DNA of 64,000 nucleotides, from assembly GCF_014256275.1 (NCBI RefSeq), contig NZ_JACCFE010000002.1, positions 558,001 through 622,000 of the forward strand. The letters run 5' to 3'. The notes beneath the pieces were generated by a model, which was given only the letters and a program-made list of their open reading frames with translations, was not told where the DNA came from and did no database searches. This DNA comes from Rhodococcus sp. 4CII. GTDB taxonomy: Bacteria > Actinomycetota > Actinomycetes > Mycobacteriales > Mycobacteriaceae. Shown in pieces: positions 50,468 through 59,282 of the stretch (position 1 is the first letter of the stretch; every line of letters begins with the position of its first letter). The translations under genes and the position numbers were made by a program.

Positions 50468-52084
50468 ATGCGAACGAAACGGAACTTAAGTTCATTGTGG
50501 TCACCACTTCACCCCCGCGTGCGTAGCCTCGCGGGCCAGGTTCTGCTCCTCCAGCTCGTCGTCGTCGGCGTCGTACTGCTCGCGGTGGCCGCGGTGTCCG
50601 TTCATCAATCGACCGTGGAGTTCCGCGACCTCCAGGGGCAGCGCATGATCGCGGTCGCCGAGAATGTCGCGTCGACTCCGGTGGTGCGCGACCAGTTGTC
50701 GGACCGCTCGGTCGAACGTGTGCTGGCACCCGAGGTCGATCGCGCCGTCAACCTGTCGGGTGCCACGCTCGCCGAGATCGTGGCGCCGAACGGGACCGTG
50801 TCGGTGTCGTCCGATCCGACCCGGCTCGGGGCACCCGCGGAACTCGGCGCCAGCGATGTGATGACCGGACGGGCCTGGTCGGGCGACGTGGACGTCGACG
50901 GACGGCACGCCATCGTCGGCCACGTCCCGATCCTGTCCGCCACCGGGGACGTGCTCGCGGTGGTCTCCGTCAGCGACGACTACCCGTCCGTGTGGGACCT
51001 GCTCAGCAGCGCCGGGGCGCGCCTGCTGCTATATCTGGGGATCGGCGCCGGTCTGGGGCTTCTCGGCTCGTGGCTGCTGTCGCGCCGCATCAAGACCCAC
51101 ACCCGCGGGCTCGAGATCGCCGAAATCGCAAGTCTCGCCGACCATCGCGAGGCGCTGTTGCACAGCATCCGGGAGGGAGTGGTCGCGGTGAACACGGGCG
51201 GCGTGATCACCGTCCTCAACGACAGCGCCCAGGAACTGCTCGACCTCACCGGCGACGCCGTCGGCAGGCACGTCGACGACATCGCGCTCGAGCCCGCCGT
51301 CCGGCAGTACCTCCTCAACGGGGAGGACGGCCGGGACGTGGTGCTGTCGACGTCGTCACGCATGCTGGCGCTGAGTCGCCGCGCAGCCACCAGCCAGGGG
51401 CACAAGATCGGCACCGTCACCACCATGCGCGACAGCACCGAACTCGCGTCGCTGCAGAGCCAGCTCTCTTCCCACAAGAGCGTCACCGACACGCTGCGGG
51501 CGCAGACGCACGAGTTCGCGAACCAGCTGCACACCATCTCCGGTCTGACCCAGCTCGGCGACTACGACGCCGTCACCGATTTCGTCGGCACTCTCACCCG
51601 CCGCCGCGCGGAGATCAGCGATGCTGTGACACAGCGCATCTCGGATCCCGCCGTCGCAGCACTGCTGATCGCGAAGACGTCGCTGGCCGCCGAGACCGGG
51701 GTGTCGCTGGCGCTGGAACCCGACTCGCATCTGCACGCCCTCGATCCTGAACTCGCCACCGATGTCATCACCGTCGTCGGCAATCTCATCGACAACGCCG
51801 TCGACGTGTCCGAAGGCGGGCGAGACGCGCGGATCTCGATCCGGATCACCGACGACGACGGCATCCTCATCGAGGTCGCCGATTCCGGCCCCGGGGTGCC
51901 CGAGACGATGCGGGAGGAGATCTTCTCGCGCGGCGTCACCTCGAAGCCGGGCACGCCGGGCGGCCGCGGAATCGGGCTCGCCCTGGTCCGGCTCGTCAGC
52001 GCCCAGCACGGCGGGTCCGCGGCCGTGTCGGACGCGCCGGACACCGGCGGTGCCCTGTTCACCGTCCACGTTCCGCGTAGTTAG
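50468..52084 (+). CDS. CitA/DcuS-type sensor histidine kinase
   Basis: This 538-aa kinase has a membrane segment (25-46), an extracytoplasmic PDC/CitAP-type sensory domain (about 50-180), a second membrane segment, a PAS domain (about 225-330) and the histidine kinase core. The phosphoacceptor His348 lies in THEFANQLHTISGL, the conserved sequence of the CitA/DcuS family. Divergent from tctC, it likely senses external citrate or other carboxylate and switches the transporter operon. Confidence 0.92.
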   Translation: MRTKRNLSSLWSPLHPRVRSLAGQVLLLQLVVVGVVLLAVAAVSVHQSTVEFRDLQGQRMIAVAENVASTPVVRDQLSDRSVERVLAPEVDRAVNLSGATLAEIVAPNGTVSVSSDPTRLGAPAELGASDVMTGRAWSGDVDVDGRHAIVGHVPILSATGDVLAVVSVSDDYPSVWDLLSSAGARLLLYLGIGAGLGLLGSWLLSRRIKTHTRGLEIAEIASLADHREALLHSIREGVVAVNTGGVITVLNDSAQELLDLTGDAVGRHVDDIALEPAVRQYLLNGEDGRDVVLSTSSRMLALSRRAATSQGHKIGTVTTMRDSTELASLQSQLSSHKSVTDTLRAQTHEFANQLHTISGLTQLGDYDAVTDFVGTLTRRRAEISDAVTQRISDPAVAALLIAKTSLAAETGVSLALEPDSHLHALDPELATDVITVVGNLIDNAVDVSEGGRDARISIRITDDDGILIEVADSGPGVPETMREEIFSRGVTSKPGTPGGRGIGLALVRLVSAQHGGSAAVSDAPDTGGALFTVHVPRS

Positions 52085-52114
52085 ACTCTCCGATCATGAC
52101 GGGACGGCGCGGCG

Positions 52115-52789
52115 ATGTATGAGGTCCTGGTCGTCGACGACGACTTCATGGTCGCGGAGATCCACCGCCGATTCGTCGACAAGACACCGGGGTTCACCAC
52201 CGTCGGCGTGGCGCGAACCGCAGCCGAGGCACTCGAATCCGTACGCACCGGCAACCCCGACCTCGTCCTCCTGGACGTCTACCTCCCGGACATGTCCGGA
52301 CTCGACGTCCTGCAACGACTGCGGGCCGAGGGCAACGCCGTCGGCGTCATCATGATCACCGCGGCACGGGAGATCGACACCGTCAGCCGGGCCCTGCACG
52401 GCGGCGCATCCGACTATCTGGTCAAGCCGTTCGACTACACGCAGCTGCAGGAGAAACTCGAAAACTTCCGGAGGCGCGCCCGCGCCCTCGAATCGCAGTC
52501 CGGTGCAGACCAATCGCTGATCGACTCCCTGTTCGGGGGCCAGAGCAAGACCCCGGAACCGAGCAGGCTCCCGAAGGGCCTGAGCGCCGAGACGGGGCGC
52601 CTGGTGCTCGACATCCTGCGGTCGAAAGGCGAGCTGTCGTCGACCGAATGCGCGGAACTCGCCGGACTGTCCCGCGTCAGTGTTCGCCGGTACCTCGAGC
52701 ACTACCTGTCCGAGGGACTGCTGGAGGTGCGGCTCGAATACGGGGGCGCGGGCAGACCCGTGCGCCGGTATCGCCCCGTCCCGCGGTGA
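52115..52789 (+). CDS. CitB/DpiA-type response regulator
   Basis: This 224-aa regulator has a receiver domain with phosphoacceptor Asp54 (LVLLDVYLPDMSG) and a Lys in YLVKPFDYTQL, followed by a C-terminal winged-helix/HTH segment (TGRLVLDILRSKGELSSTECAELAGLSRVSVRRYLEHYLSEGLLEVR). Gene order kinase-regulator and shared family with the upstream kinase indicate a CitAB-like pair controlling tctCBA. Confidence 0.9.
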   Translation: MYEVLVVDDDFMVAEIHRRFVDKTPGFTTVGVARTAAEALESVRTGNPDLVLLDVYLPDMSGLDVLQRLRAEGNAVGVIMITAAREIDTVSRALHGGASDYLVKPFDYTQLQEKLENFRRRARALESQSGADQSLIDSLFGGQSKTPEPSRLPKGLSAETGRLVLDILRSKGELSSTECAELAGLSRVSVRRYLEHYLSEGLLEVRLEYGGAGRPVRRYRPVPR

Positions 52790-52798
52790 CCCGGCCGG

Positions 52799-53566
52799 TC
52801 AGGATCGGGTGCAGGTGCCGGTGAGGGCGAACGGTGTCGAGTCGCCGGCGTCACGGCGCTCCGCACGGTCCAGCAGGGCGAGCGTTCCGGAGCCGAACGT
52901 CGGCGAGTAGGACACCGAGTCGGTGCACCCGCCGTGGTCGAGGCCGCCGACGACGCCCACGACCGTCGGACCCATCGCCCACGGGCCACCGCTCGTTCCC
53001 TCGCCGAGACCGTCGCAGACCACCGTGGGATAGCTGTCCGTCGACGTGGTCGGGGCGGTGCACGACACCGGGCCGTCGCCGAGGGTGGGATAGCCGGTCA
53101 CCGTCACGGCGCTCGAAGTGGCCGGGGCGGTGGCCAGCTCGAATCCCCCACCGACCGCCGATTCGACGGTGGTCGGCAGGGTGGCACCGGTCGGGGCCAC
53201 CCGGAGGACCGCGTAGTCGTGTTGTGGGTCCTGCGACTGAAGCCAGGCCGGGTCGACGTAGATCTGCGACACCGACCACAGTCCGAACGGTGACACACCG
53301 CGGTCGTATCCGGGCGCGAACGACAACGCGCCGCCGGACCCCGCGATGCAGTGGGCGGCGGTCAGCACGAGGTCGCCGTCCGTGCTGTCCAGTGCCGATC
53401 CGGTGCAGACGTGGATCGGCGTGCCGGCCAGGAACAGTGGACCGACACGAGGATCCTGCGCGGGGGCTGCAGGCGCGGCGGCGGCCGATCCCCCGGCGGC
53501 GCTGACAGCGAGGAGCAACCCCACCGCGGCTATCCCGGCGACGGTCGTGCGGAAGGGCGTGGCCAC
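52799..53566 (-). CDS. Secreted trypsin-like serine protease
   Basis: This 255-aa exported protease has a signal peptide and the chymotrypsin-like catalytic triad His72 (LTAAHC), Asp117 (HDYAVL) and Ser192 (GEGTSGGPW). The AHC and GDSGGP-type sequences are altered but recognisable, as in many actinobacterial secreted proteases. Several cysteines suggest disulfides. It is downstream of the VOC gene on the minus strand, convergent with the response regulator. Confidence 0.88.
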   Translation of the reverse strand: MATPFRTTVAGIAAVGLLLAVSAAGGSAAAAPAAPAQDPRVGPLFLAGTPIHVCTGSALDSTDGDLVLTAAHCIAGSGGALSFAPGYDRGVSPFGLWSVSQIYVDPAWLQSQDPQHDYAVLRVAPTGATLPTTVESAVGGGFELATAPATSSAVTVTGYPTLGDGPVSCTAPTTSTDSYPTVVCDGLGEGTSGGPWAMGPTVVGVVGGLDHGGCTDSVSYSPTFGSGTLALLDRAERRDAGDSTPFALTGTCTRS

Positions 53567-53626
53567 ACGATCATCATGCTCGCTCGTCGCGGGCAGGCGG
53601 GCCGAATCCGGCGACGCGCCGTCGGC

Positions 53627-53998
53627 TCAGCTCCGCTGCGGGGGTTGCTGCAGCGCCCACTCGTTGCCGTCGGGATCGGCGAAGTACACGAACCGACCCC
53701 ATGCCAGATCCTGCACCTCGCTGACCGGGACACCGCGGCCGGACAGTTCCGCGTGGGCGGCATCGGCGTCGTCGACGACGATCTGCAACCCGTGCACCGA
53801 GCCGGGCGGGGTGTCGACGAGACCCTCGCCGATGGCGATCGAGCAGGCCGAGCCGGGCGGGGTGAGCTGGACGAACCGCACGTTCTCGTCGACCCGGTGA
53901 TCGTGGTCGACGACGAAGCCGACCTGGTCGGCGTAGAAGGCCTTGGCCCGGTCCACGTCCGACACCGGCAGGATGATCAGCTCGATTTTGAAGTCCAT
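53627..53998 (-). CDS. VOC (glyoxalase/bleomycin resistance) family protein
   Basis: This 123-aa VOC-fold protein has paired beta-alpha-beta units and opens MDFKIELIILPVSDVDRAKAFYADQ, with later GSVHGLQIVVDDADAAHAEL and the C-terminal FADPDGNEWALQQPP metal-binding Glu context. VOC proteins use a divalent metal or act as drug-binding proteins. It lies 60 nt upstream of the protease on the same strand. Substrate unknown. Confidence 0.85.
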   Translation of the reverse strand: MDFKIELIILPVSDVDRAKAFYADQVGFVVDHDHRVDENVRFVQLTPPGSACSIAIGEGLVDTPPGSVHGLQIVVDDADAAHAELSGRGVPVSEVQDLAWGRFVYFADPDGNEWALQQPPQRS

Positions 53999-54053
53999 GA
54001 CCGGATGGTATCGACGGTCTCCGGCTACGGTGCCGAAACCGGCCCGACCGCAC

Positions 54054-55568
54054 TCACGCCTGTTGCGCAGCCTTCTCGGCGGCCTGCGCCTGGGCGACCT
54101 GTTGCGGTGTGAACCGGATGAACAGTGCGGCCAGCCCGGCGATGAGGGCGCAGCCGGCGCTGCCCACGAGGGCGAAGGTGTACCCGTTGCCCAGCGCCTC
54201 GAGTTGCGCCGGATTCATGTCGGCGACCTTCCCGGAGACGCCGCCGAGCGACAGTGTGCGCGACGTCGCCATCGCACCGATGACGGCGAGGGCGAGGGGC
54301 CCGCCGAGGGTCTGGGCGACCTGGGCGATGGCGGCGAGCGGTCCGATCTCCGTTTCCGAGACACCGGCGATGGCGCACAGCGGGAGCGGGACGACGGCGA
54401 GTCCGACACCGAATCCGATCCCGATGACGGGCACGAACAGGTTGCCGAGGTAGGTGGCGGAACTGTCGAGGGTCGAGCCGTAGAGCAGTCCGATCACCAT
54501 GATGGTGGCGCCGGCGATCACCAGCCACCGGGGCTGGATCCGCACAGCGAGCTTGGATGCGACAGCGGCCGCGCTGCCAAGGCCGAACGCGAATGGGATG
54601 AACGCGAGACCTGCCTCGAGCGGGCTGTAGCCCAGAATGTCCTGAACGAACAACGCCACGAATGCGGCGACGGTGAACATGACGGCACCGGCGAAGAAGA
54701 TCGCGACGAGGGTGGCCACCCGATTCTTGTCGGTGAACAGGGAGAACGGCAGCAGCGGATTGTCGGCGGTGCGCTCGACGTACAGGAACGCGCAGAACAG
54801 CACCAGACCGGCGACGAGCGCCCCGATCACGTACGGACTGTTCCAGCCGAGTTCCGGACCTTCGGTGAGCGCGAACACCACCCCGGTGGCCGCGACCGTC
54901 GCGAGGACCGCCCCCGGGACGTCGAGCGCCAGACGCTCGCCCGCCGTCTCCTTCAGCGCCACGAACGCGCACCCCACGATGACGACGCCGATGGGCACGT
55001 TGATGAGGAAGATCAGTCGCCACGACACCTCGGTGAGAGCGCCGCCGATGATGAGGCCCGCGATCGACCCGATTCCCGTCATGGCGGCGAAGATGGCGAT
55101 GGCCTGGTTCCGGGCAGGTCCCGCCGCGAACGTGGTCGCGACCAGGGCCAGCGCCGTCGGCGACGCCACCGCGGCGCCGACTCCCTGCAGGAACCGGGCG
55201 GCGATCAGCATGAACTCGCCCACGGCGAGACCGCACAGCAGCGACGCGACGGTGAACAGGGCGACACCGCCGACGAACATCTTCTTCCGGCCGAACGCGT
55301 CGCCGAGCCGGCCGCCGAGGAGCATGAGACCACCGAACGCCAACGCGTACGAGGTGAGCACCCAGTTGCGGCCGCTGTCGCTGAGACCGAGATCGGCCTG
55401 CAGCGGCGCGAGCGCGAGGTTGGCGACGGTGCCGTCGAGAACCACCATCATCTGGAGCCCGCTCAGCACGATGATCGCCAGACCCATCACACGGGTGGCG
55501 GCAGGCGGGTTCACCGGCGCGGACTTCTTCGACGCCGAGGTGGTTTCGGGGATTCCGGGATCAGACAC
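54054..55568 (-). CDS. efpA: MFS multidrug transporter, EfpA-like (DHA2)
   Basis: This 504-aa 14-helix transporter resembles M. tuberculosis EfpA (Rv2846c): LSDSGRNWVLTSYALAFGGLMLLGGRLGD, GRKKMFVGGVALFT, IGSIAGLIIGGALTEVSWR and the C-terminal FTPQQVAQAQAAEKA match closely. EfpA family members export drugs or lipids and are linked to isoniazid response in mycobacteria. The start is 11 nt after the cysG stop, so the two may be co-transcribed. Confidence 0.88.
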   Translation of the reverse strand: MSDPGIPETTSASKKSAPVNPPAATRVMGLAIIVLSGLQMMVVLDGTVANLALAPLQADLGLSDSGRNWVLTSYALAFGGLMLLGGRLGDAFGRKKMFVGGVALFTVASLLCGLAVGEFMLIAARFLQGVGAAVASPTALALVATTFAAGPARNQAIAIFAAMTGIGSIAGLIIGGALTEVSWRLIFLINVPIGVVIVGCAFVALKETAGERLALDVPGAVLATVAATGVVFALTEGPELGWNSPYVIGALVAGLVLFCAFLYVERTADNPLLPFSLFTDKNRVATLVAIFFAGAVMFTVAAFVALFVQDILGYSPLEAGLAFIPFAFGLGSAAAVASKLAVRIQPRWLVIAGATIMVIGLLYGSTLDSSATYLGNLFVPVIGIGFGVGLAVVPLPLCAIAGVSETEIGPLAAIAQVAQTLGGPLALAVIGAMATSRTLSLGGVSGKVADMNPAQLEALGNGYTFALVGSAGCALIAGLAALFIRFTPQQVAQAQAAEKAAQQA

Positions 55569-55579
55569 GAGGGTTCACG

Positions 55580-56806
55580 TTACCCAGCGTCCACAGAAAA
55601 CCCGGCCACGGGCCCGATGACCACGATGGCAGGCGGGCGGATCTGCTCTTCCTTCACCCGGGCGGCGACCGACTGCAGATCGGCGCGCACAGTGCGCTGC
55701 GTGCGCAGCGTGCCCTCCTGGATGACGGTGACCGGAGTGTCCACGGGACGGCCACCCTGCATCAGTACCGTCGCGAACGCCTCGATGCGTTCGACGGCCA
55801 TCAGCAGCACGATCGTCCCCTTCAGCCGGGCCAGCGCAGCCCAGTCGACGAGAGAATCCGGGTGGTCGGGCGCAACGTGCCCGCTGACGACGACGAACTC
55901 GTGGGTGACGCCGCGGTGGGTGACGGGGATACCCGCGGCCGACGGCACCGAGATGGCGCTGGTGATCCCCGGCACGACGGTGACGGGCACACCCGCCGCC
56001 GTGCACGCCTCGAGTTCCTCGTAGCCGCGCCCGAACACGTACGGGTCGCCGCCCTTGAGCCGAACCACGAACTTCCCGGCCTTCGCTCCGTCGATGAGGG
56101 CGGCGTTGATCGCCTCCTGCGCCATCGCACGGCCGTACGGGATCTTGGCCGCGTCGATCACCTCGACGTCCGAGCCCAGTTCGGCGAGCAGTTCCGGCGG
56201 GGCGAGGCGGTCGGCGACCACCACATCTGCCCGGGCGAGCAGCCGGCGGCCACGCACGGTGATGAGGTCGGGATCGCCCGGGCCGCCGCCGACCAGTGCG
56301 ACACCGGCCGCCGGGGACTCGGCGGTGTCCGCGATCGCCCCCGATTGCAGACCCTCCACGAGTGCGGTGCGCACCGCGGCGGATCGCCGGTGGTCACCAC
56401 CCGCCAGCACGCCGATGCTCATGCCGTCGTAGCTCGCGCTCGCGGGGGTGACCGCGGTGCCGTATCGGGCGTTGTCGGCGCGGACACAGAAGACCCGCCT
56501 GCGCTCGGCCTCGGCGACGATCGCCGCGTTGGTATCCGGCTCGTCGGTGCATGCGATGGCGTACCAGGCGTCGGCGAGGTCGCCGTCCCGGTATTCGCGG
56601 AGTTCCACCGTGATCTGCCCCGCGGTGGCCATTCCCTCGACCGCCGGTGTGACCGCACGGCTGATCAGGTGCACCCGCGCACCCGAGGCGATGAGGAGGC
56701 CGAGCCTGCGCTGCGCTACCGTTCCGCCACCGACCACGACCACACGACGATCGGCCAGGTTGAGTCCGACCAGGTAGTTGGTCTCGTCTCCGGTGGCAGC
56801 AGTCAC
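55580..56806 (-). CDS. cysG: Fused siroheme synthase/uroporphyrin-III C-methyltransferase (CysG-like)
   Basis: This 408-aa protein joins an N-terminal CysG-B/Met8 domain (precorrin-2 dehydrogenase/ferrochelatase: NYLVGLNLADRRVVVVGGGTVAQRRLGLL) to a C-terminal SAM-dependent uroporphyrinogen III methyltransferase (VALVGGGPGDPDLIT, VVADRLAPPELL, GDPYVFGRGYEE, GITSAISVPS). It makes precorrin-2 and siroheme, at the branch point to cobalamin. It is downstream of cobE on the minus strand. Confidence 0.95.
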   Translation of the reverse strand: MTAATGDETNYLVGLNLADRRVVVVGGGTVAQRRLGLLIASGARVHLISRAVTPAVEGMATAGQITVELREYRDGDLADAWYAIACTDEPDTNAAIVAEAERRRVFCVRADNARYGTAVTPASASYDGMSIGVLAGGDHRRSAAVRTALVEGLQSGAIADTAESPAAGVALVGGGPGDPDLITVRGRRLLARADVVVADRLAPPELLAELGSDVEVIDAAKIPYGRAMAQEAINAALIDGAKAGKFVVRLKGGDPYVFGRGYEELEACTAAGVPVTVVPGITSAISVPSAAGIPVTHRGVTHEFVVVSGHVAPDHPDSLVDWAALARLKGTIVLLMAVERIEAFATVLMQGGRPVDTPVTVIQEGTLRTQRTVRADLQSVAARVKEEQIRPPAIVVIGPVAGFSVDAG

Positions 56807-56854
56807 GCGCTTTCCCCGTTTCTCCAGAAGATTCGTGCAGGTCTCGTCTCGAAC

Positions 56855-57247
56855 CTACGAAACTTTACGGGCTGCCGCGACGACGACGCCATTCGCGGAC
56901 CACTTGGTCACGATCAACGGTCCGCCGCCCGCGCCGAGCACCGCCGCCGCTTCCGCGACGCTCGGCGATCCGGTCGCCGAACGCACCCGCTCCGACGGGT
57001 TCGCCACGTCGACGGCAGCGAGTTCCCCGGCGGCGAATCCGCGGACGGGGACACCCAGCGCCGACGCGGCGTCCAGGAGGGCAGGCTCCCCCGCCTTGCG
57101 GTCCTGGGTGCTCAGGCAGTGCAGTGCCATCTCCGAGGTCGTCTCCGAGCTCGGGTCGGCGGACGTCAGCAACTGCCGGACGGCGGCGAGAATGTCCAGG
57201 CTGCCGGCTGCCGCCCGGAAACCGACACCGACGCAGACGTCAACCAT
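56855..57247 (-). CDS. cobE: Cobalamin biosynthesis protein, CobE/CbiG C-terminal type
   Basis: This 130-aa protein resembles the C-terminal domain of CbiG/CobE: CVGVGFRAAAGS and SEMALHCLSTQDRKAGEPALLDAA, with GPLIVTKWSANGVVVAAARKVS at the end. CobE and CbiG C-terminal domains act in ring contraction/acetaldehyde release of the corrin pathway. The ATG at 57247 lies inside the cobB 3' end (8-nt overlap). Other frames upstream are shadows of cobB. Confidence 0.82.
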   Translation of the reverse strand: MVDVCVGVGFRAAAGSLDILAAVRQLLTSADPSSETTSEMALHCLSTQDRKAGEPALLDAASALGVPVRGFAAGELAAVDVANPSERVRSATGSPSVAEAAAVLGAGGGPLIVTKWSANGVVVAAARKVS

Positions 57248-58640
57248 GCGCTGCGAACGTGCGGGCCGCGGCCACGAACCGAGCAATCGCCGCCGGATGA
57301 CCCGCGGGGTGCGTGTGCAGGTACGAGGCGTGCACGCCGGCACGGACGAAACCCTCGCGGGCAGCGATGCCGTCCCAGGGCCGCCAGCCCCAGGCGGGCG
57401 CGAAACCGTCCGCCGCGGCCGTGTCGAGCGATGTGCGATGGAACTCGTGGCCGACCACCCGCTCACCCGCGGAGAACAAGACGGAGTCCGACACCGCCAC
57501 CGCCTCGCGGTATCCGAGCGTGAGTCGCGACCCGAAGGAGACGTCGACCCCGACCACCGAGGCCATCGCGTGACCGTCCAGGCTGCGAGCGAGATAGAGC
57601 AGACCGGCGCACTCCGCATGGATCGGTGCCCCCGCCGCGGCGAGTTCGCGGATCTGCATCAGGAGCGCGGTGTTCCCGGCGAGCGCGACCGCATGCTCCT
57701 CGGGGAACCCGCCGGGCAGCACCACGCCGCTCGTGCCGGTCGGCAGCGGGTCGTGCAGGGGATCGAACGTGGTCACGTCCGCACCGGCGGCGTCGAGAAG
57801 TTCGCGGTGTTCGGCGTACCCGAACGTGAACGCCCGGCCCCCGGCGATCGCCACGGTGGGGCGATCACCGGCCGGCGGTGGTCCGACCTCGACGGCCGGA
57901 TCCCATTCCGGGCCGTCGACGGTCGAGGAGGCCAGCGCGCGGATGGCGGGCAGGTCGAGGTGACGGGCGGCGAGCCGGGTCATCGCGTCGACGGCGTTCA
58001 CCGCGTCGGCGCCGTGCTCGGCCGCGGGGATCAAACCGAGGTGGCGGGACGGGACCTCCAGTTCGGCCATGCGCGGCACGGCGCCGAGCACGGGCAGGCC
58101 GACGCGCTCGCACGCCTGACGGAGCACCTCCTCGTGGCGAGGGCTTCCCACCCGGTTGAGGATCACGCCGCCGATGCGGACCCCGGGGTCGTACGTCGAG
58201 AAGCCGTGCAGGACCGCCGCCAGGCTCTGACTGTGCCCGCGGGCATCGACCACGAGCACGACGGGGGCGCCGAGCAGTGCGGCCACCTGAGCCGTCGACC
58301 CCTCGGCGGACGGGTCCTGCGATGCGGCGTCGATCTTGCCGTCGAACAGGCCCATCACGCCCTCGACCACGGCGACGTCGCAGCCCGCGCTGCCGTGCCG
58401 GTACAGCGGGGCGATCCGCCGGGCCCCCACCATGACCGGGTCGAGATTGCGTCCCGGACGTCCGGCGGCGAGCCCGTGATATCCGGGATCGATGTAGTCG
58501 GGCCCCACCTTGAACGGTGCCACCGCGCAGCCGGACTTCCGCAACGCACCGACCAAACCGGTTGCGACGGTGGTCTTTCCGCTGCCCGATGCCGGGGCGG
58601 CAATGACCACCGCGGGCACGGCGGGGAGCGTCGTCACCAC
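57240..58640 (-). CDS. cobB: Cobyrinic/hydrogenobyrinic acid a,c-diamide synthase
   Basis: This 466-aa glutamine-dependent enzyme amidates the a and c carboxylates of (hydrogeno)cobyrinate. The N-terminal ATPase has the P-loop APASGSGKTT, and the C-terminal type I glutamine amidotransferase domain has the nucleophile Cys in APIHAECAGLLYLAR. The GTG start overlaps the cobO stop by 7 nt. Mycobacterial counterpart Rv2848c. Confidence 0.95.
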   Translation of the reverse strand: MVTTLPAVPAVVIAAPASGSGKTTVATGLVGALRKSGCAVAPFKVGPDYIDPGYHGLAAGRPGRNLDPVMVGARRIAPLYRHGSAGCDVAVVEGVMGLFDGKIDAASQDPSAEGSTAQVAALLGAPVVLVVDARGHSQSLAAVLHGFSTYDPGVRIGGVILNRVGSPRHEEVLRQACERVGLPVLGAVPRMAELEVPSRHLGLIPAAEHGADAVNAVDAMTRLAARHLDLPAIRALASSTVDGPEWDPAVEVGPPPAGDRPTVAIAGGRAFTFGYAEHRELLDAAGADVTTFDPLHDPLPTGTSGVVLPGGFPEEHAVALAGNTALLMQIRELAAAGAPIHAECAGLLYLARSLDGHAMASVVGVDVSFGSRLTLGYREAVAVSDSVLFSAGERVVGHEFHRTSLDTAAADGFAPAWGWRPWDGIAAREGFVRAGVHASYLHTHPAGHPAAIARFVAAARTFAAHG

Positions 58641-59248
58641 TCGATGCCTCGCTGGCCCTTCCGGCCGGCGTCCATCGGATGCTTGATCTTGGTCATCTCC
58701 GTCACCAGATCGGCCGCGTCGATCAGCGCCTGCGGGGCGTCACGGCCGGTGATCACCACGTGCTGGTTGCCAGGCCGGTTCTGCAGGACCTCGACCACCT
58801 CGCCGACATCCACCCATCCCCATTTCAGCGGGTAGGTGAATTCGTCGAGCACGTAGAACCGGTGCTCCTCGGCGCCCAGCCGGCGAGCGATCTCGCGCCA
58901 TCCCTCGGCGGCCGCGGCGGCGTGGTCTTCCTCGCTGCCGTGCTTGCGCGTCCACGACCAGCCCTCGCCCATCTTGTGCCACTGCACCGCCCCGCCGACG
59001 CCGCTGTCGTCGTGCAACCGGCCGAGGGCGCGAAAGGCGGCTTCCTCCCCCACCTTCCACTTGGCGCTCTTGACGAACTGGAACACCCCGACGTCGAATC
59101 CCTGATTCCAGGCCCGCAGCGCCATGCCGAACGCGGCTGTCGATTTCCCCTTGCCGGGTCCGGTGTGGACCGCGAGCACGGGAGCGTTGCGTCGTTGACG
59201 TGTGGTGAGGCCGTCGTTCGGGACGTTCTCGGGAACACCCTTGGGCAT
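58634..59248 (-). CDS. cobO: Cob(I)yrinic acid a,c-diamide adenosyltransferase
   Basis: This 204-aa CobA/BtuR-type enzyme attaches the adenosyl ligand to cobalt(I) corrinoids. The P-loop GPGKGKST and the KWGWVDVGEVVEVLQNRPGNQHVVITGRDAP segment are typical. The ATG at 59248 has AGGAGAGAG upstream. It lies downstream of the chelatase gene, and its stop overlaps cobB. Confidence 0.95.
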   Translation of the reverse strand: MPKGVPENVPNDGLTTRQRRNAPVLAVHTGPGKGKSTAAFGMALRAWNQGFDVGVFQFVKSAKWKVGEEAAFRALGRLHDDSGVGGAVQWHKMGEGWSWTRKHGSEEDHAAAAAEGWREIARRLGAEEHRFYVLDEFTYPLKWGWVDVGEVVEVLQNRPGNQHVVITGRDAPQALIDAADLVTEMTKIKHPMDAGRKGQRGIEW

Positions 59249-59282
59249 GTTTCGTCTCTCTCCTACCGAATCCGCCGGACGC

